Positions 15,037 to 23,165 of a DNA stretch of 56,464 nucleotides are shown in pieces. This DNA comes from Acidimicrobiia bacterium (lineage in GTDB: Bacteria; Actinomycetota; Acidimicrobiia; Acidimicrobiales; Poriferisodalaceae), in contig JAJEBN010000087.1 in NCBI GenBank assembly GCA_022822525.1, positions 1-56,464 of the forward strand, in the 5' to 3' direction. Both the position numbers and the translations under genes were made by a program. Every line of letters begins with the position of its first letter. Within the stretch, counting starts at the first letter, position 1. The notes below the pieces were generated by a model. The model was not told where the DNA came from, searched no databases, and was given only the letters and a program-made list of their open reading frames with translations.

Positions 15037-16407
15037 TCAGCCCTCGTCCGCTTCGTCTGGCCCGATCTCTGTCTCGCCCCCCGTTTCGCTCTCCGACTCG
15101 CCCTCCGACTCGGTCTCTGTTTCGCCCTCGGGGTCTGTCTCGGCATCGCTCTCGCCGTCTGTCTCGCCCGCCGACTCGCCCTCGTCCTCGGCGTCAGTCT
15201 TGGGCTCTGCGGCCGCGGTGGTCGGGGGCGGCTGATGGCGGGCGCAGTTGCCCGAGACGATGTCGATGATCCGGTCGACCCGGACGCCGTCGCGAGCGGG
15301 CACCGGCGCGCCATTGGCGTCGAGCTGGTGCGGGTAGAGCGACCAGCCCACGATCTCGGAGCCGTCGAAGTCGATCTGCAGCACACCGGTATCGCCGGTG
15401 ATGCCCGAGCGGAAGTGCCACACGAAGTTGCCCAGCGAGTAGGCGACGAGCTGCCCGTCATCGAACGCGACGGGTTGCAGCACGTGGGGATGCTGGCCGA
15501 TGACTGCATCGGCACCATGCTGCAGCAGCCGGAATGCAAAATCGCGCTGGCGGCCGTCGGGGCAGGTCATCCTCTCGATGCCCCAGTGCACGACAGCGAT
15601 CACCACCTCGGCCTCGCCCGCCGCCGCCCGCACGCTGGCCAGCACCCGGTCCTGCTGGTACGCCGAGGCGATGCCGGGGCGGGTTCCGGTGGCCGGAAAT
15701 CCGAGCGGCACCACCATCGAGGCGCCCACGAACGCGACCCGCACGCCGGGACGCACCTCGATGATGCGGTGCCGGTAGGCGTCGGCGCTGGTCGCACCCG
15801 CCCCGAGGGCGATCACGTCTTCGGACTCCAGCAGATCGACGGTGTCCAGCAGGGCCTCGGGCCCGAAGTCGGCGGCGTGATTGTTGGCGAGGTTGGCGAC
15901 GTCGATCCCCGCCGCAGCGATGCGGGACGCAGCTGACGGCGGCGCCCGGAAGGTGTACTCCTTGTCGTCGAGGGGCTCGCCACGGTCGCTGATGACCATC
16001 TCGACATTCACCAGCGCGATGTCGGCCGACGACAGCGGCGGGACGATGCCGGCAAACGGATCGATGTCGGCCGCCTCGCTGCGGTCCATCAGCACATCGC
16101 CCCCCGCAAGCAGCGTCCAGGTGAGATCCGGCACCGCCGTTGTCGTCGGCACGGCACCCGTCGTCGAGGTGGGAGCCGTCGTTGGCTCAGCCGATGTCGA
16201 GGCGGGCGTCTGCGACGTGACGTCCCGCGCTGGACCGGGCGCCGTCGTCGCGTCAGCGCCGGCTGCTGCGGGCTCCGATGGCAGCGCCGGCGCGACCCGG
16301 ATGGGCGTGCTGGCGCACGCCGTCGCCAGCACGATCGCGCCCGTCAACCACAGTGCGACTGCCGCCCGACGAAGCACCGGATCGAGCGTACGGCGGGCGT
16401 CTCGCAT
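15037..16407 (-). CDS. CapA-family (PGA_cap) metallophosphatase-like lipoprotein with acidic tail
   Basis: About 456 residues from the ATG at 16407; the frame extends to 16461. The N-terminus (LRRAAVALWLTGAIVLATAC) looks like a lipoprotein signal. After a Ser/Thr/Ala linker comes the CapA domain with GGDVLMDRS, ANLANNHAADFG, VVHWGIE, GQHPHVLQP and YSLGNFVWH, which carry the metal-binding Asp, Asn and His residues. The last ~60 residues are Glu/Ser/Thr/Gly repeats. CapA proteins are linked to poly-gamma-glutamate synthesis, but no capB or capC is nearby, so the role may be envelope phosphoester hydrolysis. It is divergent from the serine hydrolase gene. Confidence 0.82.
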   Translation of the reverse strand: MRDARRTLDPVLRRAAVALWLTGAIVLATACASTPIRVAPALPSEPAAAGADATTAPGPARDVTSQTPASTSAEPTTAPTSTTGAVPTTTAVPDLTWTLLAGGDVLMDRSEAADIDPFAGIVPPLSSADIALVNVEMVISDRGEPLDDKEYTFRAPPSAASRIAAAGIDVANLANNHAADFGPEALLDTVDLLESEDVIALGAGATSADAYRHRIIEVRPGVRVAFVGASMVVPLGFPATGTRPGIASAYQQDRVLASVRAAAGEAEVVIAVVHWGIERMTCPDGRQRDFAFRLLQHGADAVIGQHPHVLQPVAFDDGQLVAYSLGNFVWHFRSGITGDTGVLQIDFDGSEIVGWSLYPHQLDANGAPVPARDGVRVDRIIDIVSGNCARHQPPPTTAAAEPKTDAEDEGESAGETDGESDAETDPEGETETESEGESESETGGETEIGPDEADEG

Positions 16408-16488
16408 CTCCGGCACGCAAACTAGCGTCGCGTTCGCAGGGCCCGCCGGGTCCCCGCGCACCGTTGCTCAACCTGACAGGAGCCAGTC

Positions 16489-17655
16489 ATGTCGCTCGGA
16501 GACACAGTTCAAGGAATTCTCGACCGCGGCGTCGCCGACGGCGACGTGGTCGGAGCAGTCGCCAAGGTCATCGGTGCCGACGGCGAGATCTGCTCGGCGG
16601 CGGCCGGCACCCGTGGCGCCGACAGCGACGTGGCCATGTCGAATGACACCGTCTGCTGGATCGCCTCGATGACCAAGGCCATCACGGGCACAGCGGCGAT
16701 GCAGCTCGTCGAGCAGGGCAAGCTCTCGCTCGACGACCCGGGCGCAGACGTGCTGCCGCTGCTCGGCGAGCTCGACGTGCTGACCGGCTTCGACGACGCC
16801 GGCAACCCGGTCACCCGTCCCCGCAACGGCGACATCACCCTGCGTCACCTGCTGACCCACACCGCCGGCATGGGCTACGACATCTGGAGCCCCGAGCTCG
16901 GCCAGTACGAAGAGGTCACACAGACGCCGGGTGTCATCGAGTGCCAGAAGCAGACGCTGACCATCCCGCTGCTGTTCGACCCCGGTGATCGCTGGTTCTA
17001 CGGCACCGGCATCGACTACGCGGGCCAGATGGTGGAGGCAGCCTCGGGAATGTCGCTCGGCGCGTACATGGCCGAGAACATCTTCGAGCCGCTGGGCATG
17101 ACCGACACCGCCTTCAAGATCAGCGACGACATGCGTTCGCGAATCTCGGCCATGCAGACGCGGATGGAGGACGGCTCGCTGGTCGAGATGCCGTTCGAGA
17201 TCCCCCAGGAGCCCGAGTTCGAGATGGGCGGAGGCGGGCTGTACTCCACCGTCGACGACTACTGCCGCTTCCTGGCCATGATGCTGAACGGCGGCAGCCT
17301 GGGTGGCAGCCAGATCGTGTCGCCCGACACCCACGCGCAGATGGTCAGCAATGCAATGGGCGACCTGCGAGTCACCATGCTGCCGACGGCCATCCCGCCG
17401 TACTCATTCGATGCCGAGTTCTTCCCCGGCGTCGAGAAGTCGTGGGGCCTGACGTTCCAGATCAACGAGGAGCCGGCGCCGACCGGCCGTCCCGCCGGGG
17501 GACTCATGTGGGCCGGGCTGGCCAACTCGTACTTCTGGATCGACCTGCAGAACCAGGTGGCCGGCTGCTACATCAGCCAGCAGGTGCCCTTCGCGGATCC
17601 CCGCTCGTACGCGCTGTACGAGGCCATCGAGACCGCCACCTACGACAGCCTCTAG
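16489..17655 (+). CDS. Serine hydrolase of the class C beta-lactamase / EstB family
   Basis: 388 residues. The active-site SxxK is S60-M-T-K63, followed by LRHLLTHTAGMGYD and a WFYGTGIDYAG segment in the place of the YxN motif. The late KTG/HTG motif is replaced by a WAG-like sequence (GGLMWAGLANSYFWID), as in EstB-type esterases rather than true lactamases. There is no signal peptide, so it is probably a cytoplasmic esterase or amidase. AGGAG lies before the ATG. Its stop codon overlaps that of the convergent fabF. Confidence 0.85.
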   Translation: MSLGDTVQGILDRGVADGDVVGAVAKVIGADGEICSAAAGTRGADSDVAMSNDTVCWIASMTKAITGTAAMQLVEQGKLSLDDPGADVLPLLGELDVLTGFDDAGNPVTRPRNGDITLRHLLTHTAGMGYDIWSPELGQYEEVTQTPGVIECQKQTLTIPLLFDPGDRWFYGTGIDYAGQMVEAASGMSLGAYMAENIFEPLGMTDTAFKISDDMRSRISAMQTRMEDGSLVEMPFEIPQEPEFEMGGGGLYSTVDDYCRFLAMMLNGGSLGGSQIVSPDTHAQMVSNAMGDLRVTMLPTAIPPYSFDAEFFPGVEKSWGLTFQINEEPAPTGRPAGGLMWAGLANSYFWIDLQNQVAGCYISQQVPFADPRSYALYEAIETATYDSL

Positions 17656-18827
17656 GCGGGGCCGAGCACGATGCAGCCGTTGTGGCCGCCGAAGCCGAAT
17701 GAGTTGCTGAGAGCAGGGCCCGGCTCCCAATCGGCTGCCTGACCGGTCACCAGGCGGAACTCCGCCAGCTCAGGATCGGGCGTCGTCCAGCCCGCCGTCG
17801 GCGGGATCTTGCGGTGGCGCATCGCCAGCAGCACCGCAATGGCCTCCAGCGCACCCGCAGCGCCCAGCGCATGACCGGTGACGCCTTTGGTGGAGGTCAC
17901 GAGCGGACCGCTGGGGCCGAACAGCTTGTTGAGCGCCTCGGCTTCTGCGGCATCGTTCAGCGGGGTCGACGTGCCGTGCGCGTTCACATGGACGATGTCG
18001 TCGGGCCCCAGACCGGCGTCGTCGATGGCGAGCTGCATGCAGCGCAGCGCGCCGGCGCCGCCCGGAGCCGGGGCGGTGATGTGGTGGGCATCGGCGTTCG
18101 AGGCGGTGCCGAGCACCTCGCCCCAGATCGTTGCGCCCCGCGCAACCGCCGAGTCCCATTCTTCGAGCACCAGGGTGGCGGCGCCCTCGGTCATCATGAA
18201 GCCGTCGCGGTGCTTGTCGAACGGCATCGAGACGCCGCTGGACGACAAGGCGGTCATGTTCACGAAGCCGGCAGTGCCCACCGCCGTCATCGCCGACTCG
18301 CAGCCACCGGCGACGATCACGTCGGCCACGCCGAGGCGGATCAGCCGCGCCGCATAGCCGATCGAATGGGTCCCCGCCGCGCATGCGGTCGTCAGCACCT
18401 CGCACGGCCCGGCCAGGCCGTACCGCATCGAGATGGCGGCGCCGGGGGCGTTGGGCATCATCATCGGCACCATGAAGGGGGAGACCCGGCGTGCGCCCTT
18501 GCGATCGAGCACGAGCACCTGGTCTTCGAAGGTCTGCAGGCCGCCGACACCGGTGCCGTAGATCACCCCGCAGCGATCCGGATCCGACGTCAGCTCGCCC
18601 GCACCGGCGATCGCCTGTGCAGCAGACGCCATGCCGAGCTGCGTCGAGCGATCAGCCCGTCGTGCTTCCTTGGGGTTGTCGTAGAACGGCGCGGGATCGA
18701 AGTCGACGATGCGGCGCTCGCCCTCCGGCGGGTCAGAATTCAGCCCCTGCCAGAAGTCGTCCACGCTGGACCCGGCGCACGAGACGACGCCCAGGCCGAC
18801 GACGGCGACTCGCCGGCCATCGCTCAT
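17652..18827 (-). CDS. fabF: Beta-ketoacyl-ACP synthase II
   Basis: 391 residues from the ATG at 18827 (MSDGRRVAVVGLGVVS); the frame is open further upstream but overlaps acpP. The catalytic Cys lies in TACAAGTHSIG, and the two His in NAHGTSTPLND and GVTGHALGAAG. It elongates acyl-ACP with malonyl-ACP in type II fatty-acid synthesis. It is the last gene of the fab cluster, 10 bases after acpP. Confidence 0.93.
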   Translation of the reverse strand: MSDGRRVAVVGLGVVSCAGSSVDDFWQGLNSDPPEGERRIVDFDPAPFYDNPKEARRADRSTQLGMASAAQAIAGAGELTSDPDRCGVIYGTGVGGLQTFEDQVLVLDRKGARRVSPFMVPMMMPNAPGAAISMRYGLAGPCEVLTTACAAGTHSIGYAARLIRLGVADVIVAGGCESAMTAVGTAGFVNMTALSSSGVSMPFDKHRDGFMMTEGAATLVLEEWDSAVARGATIWGEVLGTASNADAHHITAPAPGGAGALRCMQLAIDDAGLGPDDIVHVNAHGTSTPLNDAAEAEALNKLFGPSGPLVTSTKGVTGHALGAAGALEAIAVLLAMRHRKIPPTAGWTTPDPELAEFRLVTGQAADWEPGPALSNSFGFGGHNGCIVLGPA

Positions 18828-18837
18828 TGTGTGGCGC

Positions 18838-19071
18838 TCACAGCTTCGATTCGACCAGCTCGATCGCATGGGCGACGGTCGTGACGCCTTCCAGCTCTTC
18901 CTCGTCCACGCTGATGTCGAACTCCTCTTCCAGAGCCATCACCAGCTCGACGAGGTCCAAGCTGTCGGCGTCGAGATCGTCAGCGAAGCTGGCCTCGGGC
19001 GTGACTTGGGCGGCATCCACGGCCAGCACCTCGACGGCGCAGTCCCGGAATCGATCCAACGTGTCGCTCAT
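18838..19071 (-). CDS. acpP: Acyl carrier protein
   Basis: 77 residues, very acidic. The phosphopantetheine attachment site is Ser37 in the DADSLDLVELVMALEEEF motif. It carries growing acyl chains for the FabD, FabH, FabG and FabF encoded beside it. A 160-base gap with a hairpin separates it from fabG, so acpP-fabF may also be driven by its own promoter, as is common for this abundant protein. Confidence 0.95.
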   Translation of the reverse strand: MSDTLDRFRDCAVEVLAVDAAQVTPEASFADDLDADSLDLVELVMALEEEFDISVDEEELEGVTTVAHAIELVESKL

Positions 19072-19149
19072 GCTGTTCCCCTCGTGTGTGGGCGGACACC
19101 TGCACGATTTCCCAGTGACCGTGCGCGTGCGGAGTGTACGACCCTACTG

Positions 19150-19166
19150 GGCGGGTCCTGCCCGCC
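19150..19166 (-). terminator. GC hairpin between fabG and acpP
   Basis: GGCGGG (19150-19155) and CCCGCC (19161-19166) form a perfect stem with a 5-base loop in the 160-base fabG-acpP gap. No T-run follows on the minus strand. It may limit read-through, leaving acpP-fabF under a separate promoter. I see no other gene in this gap. Confidence 0.3.
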
Positions 19167-19231
19167 ATGGACGTGCGGGCCGTTGCCGGCGGGCGCAGGC
19201 CGCCCCGTGGTGCACACGCCGCACGGCGGGC

Positions 19232-19957
19232 TCAATGGCCCATGCCCAGGCCGCCGTCGACCGGTATCACCGCGCCGGTGATGTAGGCACCCTCGTCGGA
19301 GGCCAGAAACTCCACCGCGGCGGCGATCTCGGTCGGGTCGGCGACCCGGCCCAGCGGCACCGCGTCGGTGATGGCCGCTTGCTGGGACTCGCTGAGCGCC
19401 CCGAACATCTCAGTGGCGACCGGCCCGGGGGCGAGCACATTTGCCGTGATGGCTCGCGAGCCCAGCTCGCGCGCCAGCGAGCGCGCCATGCCCACCAGTC
19501 CCGCCTTGGATGCGGCGTAGTTGACCTGGCCCGCCGAGCCCAGCAGCCCGACCACCGACGACACGAAGATCAGCCGTCCCCAGCGGGCTCGCAGCATCGG
19601 CCGGGCCGCTCGCTTGGCCATCCGGTAGGCGCCGGTGAGATTCGTGTCCACAACCGCCGCGAAATCCTCGTCGTCCATCCGCAGCACGAGCTGATCGCGC
19701 GTGATGCCGGCATTGGCCACGAGTATCTCCACCGGGCCCAGCTCGGCCTCGATGGCCTGGTACGCGGCGTCCACGGCATCGCTGTCGGACTGGTCGCAGC
19801 CGATCCACAGCAGCCGGTCGTCGTCTGGGGCCCCGCTGCGGCTCGTGACCGCCACCCGGTGGCCCCCGTCGGCGAATCGCTGCGCCGTGGCAAGACCGAT
19901 GCCGCGGCTGCCGCCGGTGACCAGCACCGTGCGTGCGGAGGTGTTGCGCGAGTTCAT
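19232..19957 (-). CDS. fabG: 3-oxoacyl-ACP reductase
   Basis: 241 residues, a classical short-chain dehydrogenase. It has the cofactor loop TGGSRGIG, ANAGIT, and catalytic Ser133/134, Tyr147 and Lys151 (NYAASK). It reduces 3-oxoacyl-ACP with NADPH. Placement between fabH and acpP fixes the assignment. Confidence 0.92.
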   Translation of the reverse strand: MNSRNTSARTVLVTGGSRGIGLATAQRFADGGHRVAVTSRSGAPDDDRLLWIGCDQSDSDAVDAAYQAIEAELGPVEILVANAGITRDQLVLRMDDEDFAAVVDTNLTGAYRMAKRAARPMLRARWGRLIFVSSVVGLLGSAGQVNYAASKAGLVGMARSLARELGSRAITANVLAPGPVATEMFGALSESQQAAITDAVPLGRVADPTEIAAAVEFLASDEGAYITGAVIPVDGGLGMGH

Positions 19958-20008
19958 CGGCGCGCTGGCGGGGGAGTCATGTCGTCGGTACGCGGTCGGC
20001 GTGAGGGG

Positions 20009-20974
20009 TCACGCAGCCTGTGCGGGAGCGCCGGACCAGCGCAGCAGTGCCGAGGCCGAGGTCATGCCGGCGCCGAACCCGACGAGCAGCACATGGTCGC
20101 CTTCGTTGATCCGGCCGCTGCGCACGGCATCGTCGAGTGCGAGAGGAATCGAGGCCGACGACGTGTTTCCGGTGCGCTGGATGACCATCGCGGCCTTGTC
20201 ATAGGGGATGCCGAGACGCTTGCAGGCCGTCTCGACAATGCGCACATTCGCCTGGTGGGGCACGACCACGTCGATGTCGTCGGCGGTCAGACCGGCCTGC
20301 TTCATCGACTGGCGGGCCGATTCCTCCATGACCAGCACGGCCTTCTTGAACACTGCCTGGCCCGCCATCTGGATGTAGCCGTCGTGCTCGCAGTACAGGT
20401 GCTCTTCCATCGAGCCGTCGCTGGAGACGTGCCAGCCCAGCAGGTCAGAGCCCTGCTCGCTGCGTTCGAGCACCGCAGCACCCGAGCCGTCGGCGAACAG
20501 GATGCACGTGGCACGGTCGGTCCAGTCAACGATGCGCGACAGCACCTCGGCGCCGATGACCAGCACCCGCTCGTGGCCCATGGCGATCATGCCGTGGCCG
20601 GCCACCAGCGAGTACACGAAGCCCGAGCAGGCCGCATTCACGTCCATGGCCCCGCAGTCGAGGCCGAGGGCCTCCTGCACCCGTGACGACGAGGCAGGAA
20701 CGCAGCGATCCGGCGTGGTGGTGGCCAGGATCAGCATGTCGATGCTGGACGGATCGACGCCGGCGACTTCCATCGCTGCGGCACCGGCGGACGCTGCCAG
20801 GCCGGCCGTGGTGCCGCCGATATTGCGCCGGCGGATGCCCGTGCGCTCGAGGATCCACTGGTCGGAGGTGTCGACCATCTCTGCGAGGTCGTCGTTGGTG
20901 AGGACACGCTCGCCGAGCGCCGTCCCGATGCCGACGATGCGCGCGCTGGATGCACTTCCCACGGTGAGCGTCAT
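20009..20974 (-). CDS. fabH: Beta-ketoacyl-ACP synthase III
   Basis: 321 residues. Catalytic Cys116 lies in DVNAACSGFVYSL, the His in VVPHQANVRIVE and the Asn in RTGNTSSASIPLAL, the KAS III triad. It starts chains by condensing an acyl-CoA with malonyl-ACP. AAGGAGAGG precedes the ATG; it is 28 bases downstream of fabD. Confidence 0.94.
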   Translation of the reverse strand: MTLTVGSASSARIVGIGTALGERVLTNDDLAEMVDTSDQWILERTGIRRRNIGGTTAGLAASAGAAAMEVAGVDPSSIDMLILATTTPDRCVPASSSRVQEALGLDCGAMDVNAACSGFVYSLVAGHGMIAMGHERVLVIGAEVLSRIVDWTDRATCILFADGSGAAVLERSEQGSDLLGWHVSSDGSMEEHLYCEHDGYIQMAGQAVFKKAVLVMEESARQSMKQAGLTADDIDVVVPHQANVRIVETACKRLGIPYDKAAMVIQRTGNTSSASIPLALDDAVRSGRINEGDHVLLVGFGAGMTSASALLRWSGAPAQAA

Positions 20975-21002
20975 CTGTGGCCTCTCCTTTAGGTGCAGCC
21001 GT

Positions 21003-22187
21003 TCAGTCTCGGATTGGCGTGCGCAGCCATGCGACCGGCTGCCGTGCGGTGACGCGTTCGCCCTCCACGGCCATGATCCCCATGACAGTACCCGCGAATG
21101 CCGATCGAACTTCCTCGCCGGCGACGTGCCCGATCACATCGCCGACACCGATCTGCTGGCCGTCGCTCACGCCGGCAGCAAGCGTGAATATGCCCGCGCA
21201 CGGGCTGACGATGAGCCGCTCGGTGACATAGAGGTTCTCGCCGCCCAGCACCGTCGGTGCCGAGGGCGCATCGACGGCCAGCGCCTCCATCAGCGCGTCG
21301 ATGTCCGCGGGGGCGCTCACCGACAGGGCGGTTGCCCCCTTGTGGGTGCGCTTGGTCATGCCGGTCAGCACCTTGCCGGGACCGAGCTCGGTGTAGGTCG
21401 TGACGCCCGAGTCGGCCAGGGCCCACAGGCTGGCCCGCCACAGCACTGGGCTGGTGAGCTGCTTGCCGAGCAGCGTGCGCCACTCGTCTGCGCTGTCTCG
21501 CGGCATGGCGTCCACGTTGGCCATGACTGGCACGCTCGGGGCGCGGATCTCGACCTCTGCCAGGGCCTTGCGCAGGCGGTCCCGGGCCGGCTGCATGAAC
21601 GGCGTGTGGAAGGCGCCGCCGACCGGCAGACCCATGATCCGCTTGGCGCCGGCCTCCTTGGCGGCGTCGCCCGCGACGGCCACGGCATCGGGAGCACCCG
21701 CAATCACGACCTGCCCGGGAGCGTTGAAGTTGGCGACCCAGACATCGCCCGGCGTGGCCTCGCATGCCTCAGCGACGAGGTTGTCGTCGAGGCCCAGCAC
21801 GGCGGCCATGGTTCCCTCTTGCTCGTCGGCGGCGATTTGCATCGCCTCGCCCCGCTCGGCCACGAGCCGGACCGCGTCGTCGTACGCCAGCGCGCCGGTG
21901 GCGGTCAGGGCGCTGTACTCGCCCAGCGAGTGACCGGCCGCGAACGAGAAGGTGGTGCCGGTCCGCTCGACCGCGTCCAGCACGACCATCGAGAGCACGA
22001 AGGTCGAGAGCTGCGAATTGCGGGTGTGGCGCAGCTCGTCGGCGTCGGCTTCCAGCAGCAGCGCTTCGACGTCGCGCCCGCAGGCATCCGAAGCCTCTTC
22101 AACGAGCTCCCACGACTCGTGCGCCTTCCACGGTTCACCCATGCCTTGCTGCTGCGAGCCCTGGCCCGGGAATGTGAATGCGAGCAC
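21003..22187 (-). CDS. fabD: Malonyl-CoA:ACP transacylase with C-terminal biotinyl/lipoyl-like domain
   Basis: 394 residues from the GTG at 22187, chosen because GGAGGAGGGCGA lies directly before it and FabD homology (LAFTFPGQGSQ) begins there; the open frame extends to 22562 without family similarity. Residues 1-305 are FabD with Ser87 (GHSLGEY) and His194 (GGAFHTPFM). Residues about 322-390 are extra: IVSPCAGIFTLAAGVSDGQ, GVGDVIGHVAGEEVRSAFAG and EGERVTARQPVAWLR repeat the two-half barrel pattern of biotinyl/lipoyl domains. The EAMKM hairpin is replaced by AGEE, so no lysine is available for attachment. Ordinary FabD is about 300-320 residues. It is the first gene of the fab cluster. Confidence 0.9.
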   Translation of the reverse strand: MLAFTFPGQGSQQQGMGEPWKAHESWELVEEASDACGRDVEALLLEADADELRHTRNSQLSTFVLSMVVLDAVERTGTTFSFAAGHSLGEYSALTATGALAYDDAVRLVAERGEAMQIAADEQEGTMAAVLGLDDNLVAEACEATPGDVWVANFNAPGQVVIAGAPDAVAVAGDAAKEAGAKRIMGLPVGGAFHTPFMQPARDRLRKALAEVEIRAPSVPVMANVDAMPRDSADEWRTLLGKQLTSPVLWRASLWALADSGVTTYTELGPGKVLTGMTKRTHKGATALSVSAPADIDALMEALAVDAPSAPTVLGGENLYVTERLIVSPCAGIFTLAAGVSDGQQIGVGDVIGHVAGEEVRSAFAGTVMGIMAVEGERVTARQPVAWLRTPIRD

Positions 22188-22211
22188 TCGCCCTCCTCCA
22201 GAGCGCCGGAA

Positions 22212-22235
22212 CAAAAAGGACCGGGCCGATGCCCG
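22212..22235 (-). terminator. Attenuator-like hairpin and T-run upstream of fabD
   Basis: On the minus strand CCGGGC, ATCG and GCCCGG form a perfect 6-bp stem (22220-22235) followed by TCCTTTTTG (T-run at 22212-22216). This is an intrinsic terminator shape located 24 bases before the fabD start and after a candidate promoter. It could attenuate the fab operon or stop transcription entering from the tRNA side. Confidence 0.5.
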
Positions 22236-22250
22236 GACCGCGGCGCGCTG

Positions 22251-22279
22251 AATTGAACTTTCCGAAAGGGTAGGTGCCA
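22251..22279 (-). promoter_or_regulatory. Candidate promoter for the fab operon
   Basis: On the minus strand TTGGCA (22274-22279) and TTCAAT (22251-22256) are separated by 17 bases, a housekeeping-sigma arrangement with a good -35 and fair -10. It would start transcription about 55 bases before fabD, placing the hairpin at 22212-22235 in the leader. Confidence 0.4.
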
Positions 22280-22328
22280 ACACGGGCCGAGAGCGACAAT
22301 TCAGGTGGGTACGCTGATGCGGCCTGCA

Positions 22329-22411
22329 GCCCGGGTGGTGAAACGGCAGACACGGGGGACTCAAAATCCTCTGCCCTCGCGGGCGTGCGGGTTCGAATCC
22401 CGCCCCGGGCA
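22329..22411 (+). tRNA. tRNA-Leu (anticodon CAA)
   Basis: Acceptor arms GCCCGGG (22329-22335) and CCCGGGC (22404-22410) pair fully, with A at 22411 as discriminator. The anticodon loop is CTCAAAA, giving CAA for UUG codons. There is a long variable arm typical of class II tRNAs, and a T arm GCGGG-TTCGAAT-CCCGC. CCA is not encoded. No integrase or direct repeat was seen beside it. Confidence 0.95.
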
Positions 22412-22521
22412 CCCGAAACGAGACTCTGCGCTCCTGAGAGGGCTCACATCGCGGCCGGTAGGCTGGCCGATCCGCAGCCGCCGGGCCGGTCCTGCCTACC
22501 GAATCCGCGAGGGGAGCGTGA

Positions 22522-23097
22522 GTGTCCAAGCGAGTCGTGATCGCAGAGGACGAGGCCATCATCCGGCTCGATCTGCGCGAGATGCTCGAAGACGAGGGCT
22601 ACGTCGTCGTGGCGGAAACCGGCCGCGGGGACGAGGCAGTGGAGCTGGCACGCCAGCACCAGCCCGAGGTGTGCATCTTCGACATCCAGATGCCCGGGCG
22701 CGACGGGTTGGATGCGGCACGAGAGGTCGCGGGCGATCGCACCTCTGCCGTGCTGATCCTGACTGCGTTCAGCAAGCGGCACCTCATCGAGGAGGCACGT
22801 GACGCGGGCGTGCTCTCCTACCTCGTCAAGCCCTTCCAGAAGGAAGAGCTGGTGTCGGCCATCGAGGTGGCCTGGGGTCGATTCACCGAGATGCGAGAGC
22901 TCGAGGACACCGTCGAGAGCCTCGAGGAGAAGCTGGAGACCCGCAAAGCCACCGAGCGTGCCAAGGGTCTGCTGATGGACGACTTCGGCCTGTCCGAGCA
23001 AGACGCCTTCGAGTTCATCCGCAGTACAGCGATGGCCAACCGTGCGAAGATGCGGGACATAGCGCAGCAGGTCATCGAGGGTCTGCTGACACCCTGA
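22522..23097 (+). CDS. pdtaR: Response regulator with ANTAR RNA-binding domain
   Basis: 191 residues with GTG start. The receiver domain (1-120) has phospho-acceptor Asp54 (FDIQMPG), acidic pocket EDE and Lys in VKPF. A coiled coil leads to an ANTAR domain (about 130-190: ETRKATERAKGLLMDDFGLSEQDAF). Such proteins bind paired hexaloop hairpins in mRNA leaders and act by antitermination. Its position two genes before rpsA and next to polA matches the mycobacterial pdtaR location. No partner kinase is adjacent. Confidence 0.88.
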   Translation: MSKRVVIAEDEAIIRLDLREMLEDEGYVVVAETGRGDEAVELARQHQPEVCIFDIQMPGRDGLDAAREVAGDRTSAVLILTAFSKRHLIEEARDAGVLSYLVKPFQKEELVSAIEVAWGRFTEMRELEDTVESLEEKLETRKATERAKGLLMDDFGLSEQDAFEFIRSTAMANRAKMRDIAQQVIEGLLTP

Positions 23098-23165
23098 ACC
23101 CGCCGATCCGAACCGAGCCATCGAGCCTGGGGCGGCCGCCGCGTCGCCGAGTTGGGAGCAACCCG

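Noticed and set aside
18491..20686. 731-residue plus-strand open frame across the fab genes
   Set aside because: It is Arg/His/Gly-rich, lies antisense to fabF, acpP, fabG and fabH, and has no ribosome site or recognisable domain.
22329..22411. tRNA-Leu as an integration site for a mobile element
   Set aside because: No integrase, no repeat of the tRNA 3' end in the window, and the flanking genes are conserved housekeeping genes.
21003..22562. Longer FabD starting near 22562
   Set aside because: The extra N-terminal residues would run antisense through the tRNA-Leu and match nothing; the GTG at 22187 has an excellent ribosome site at the exact start of FabD homology.
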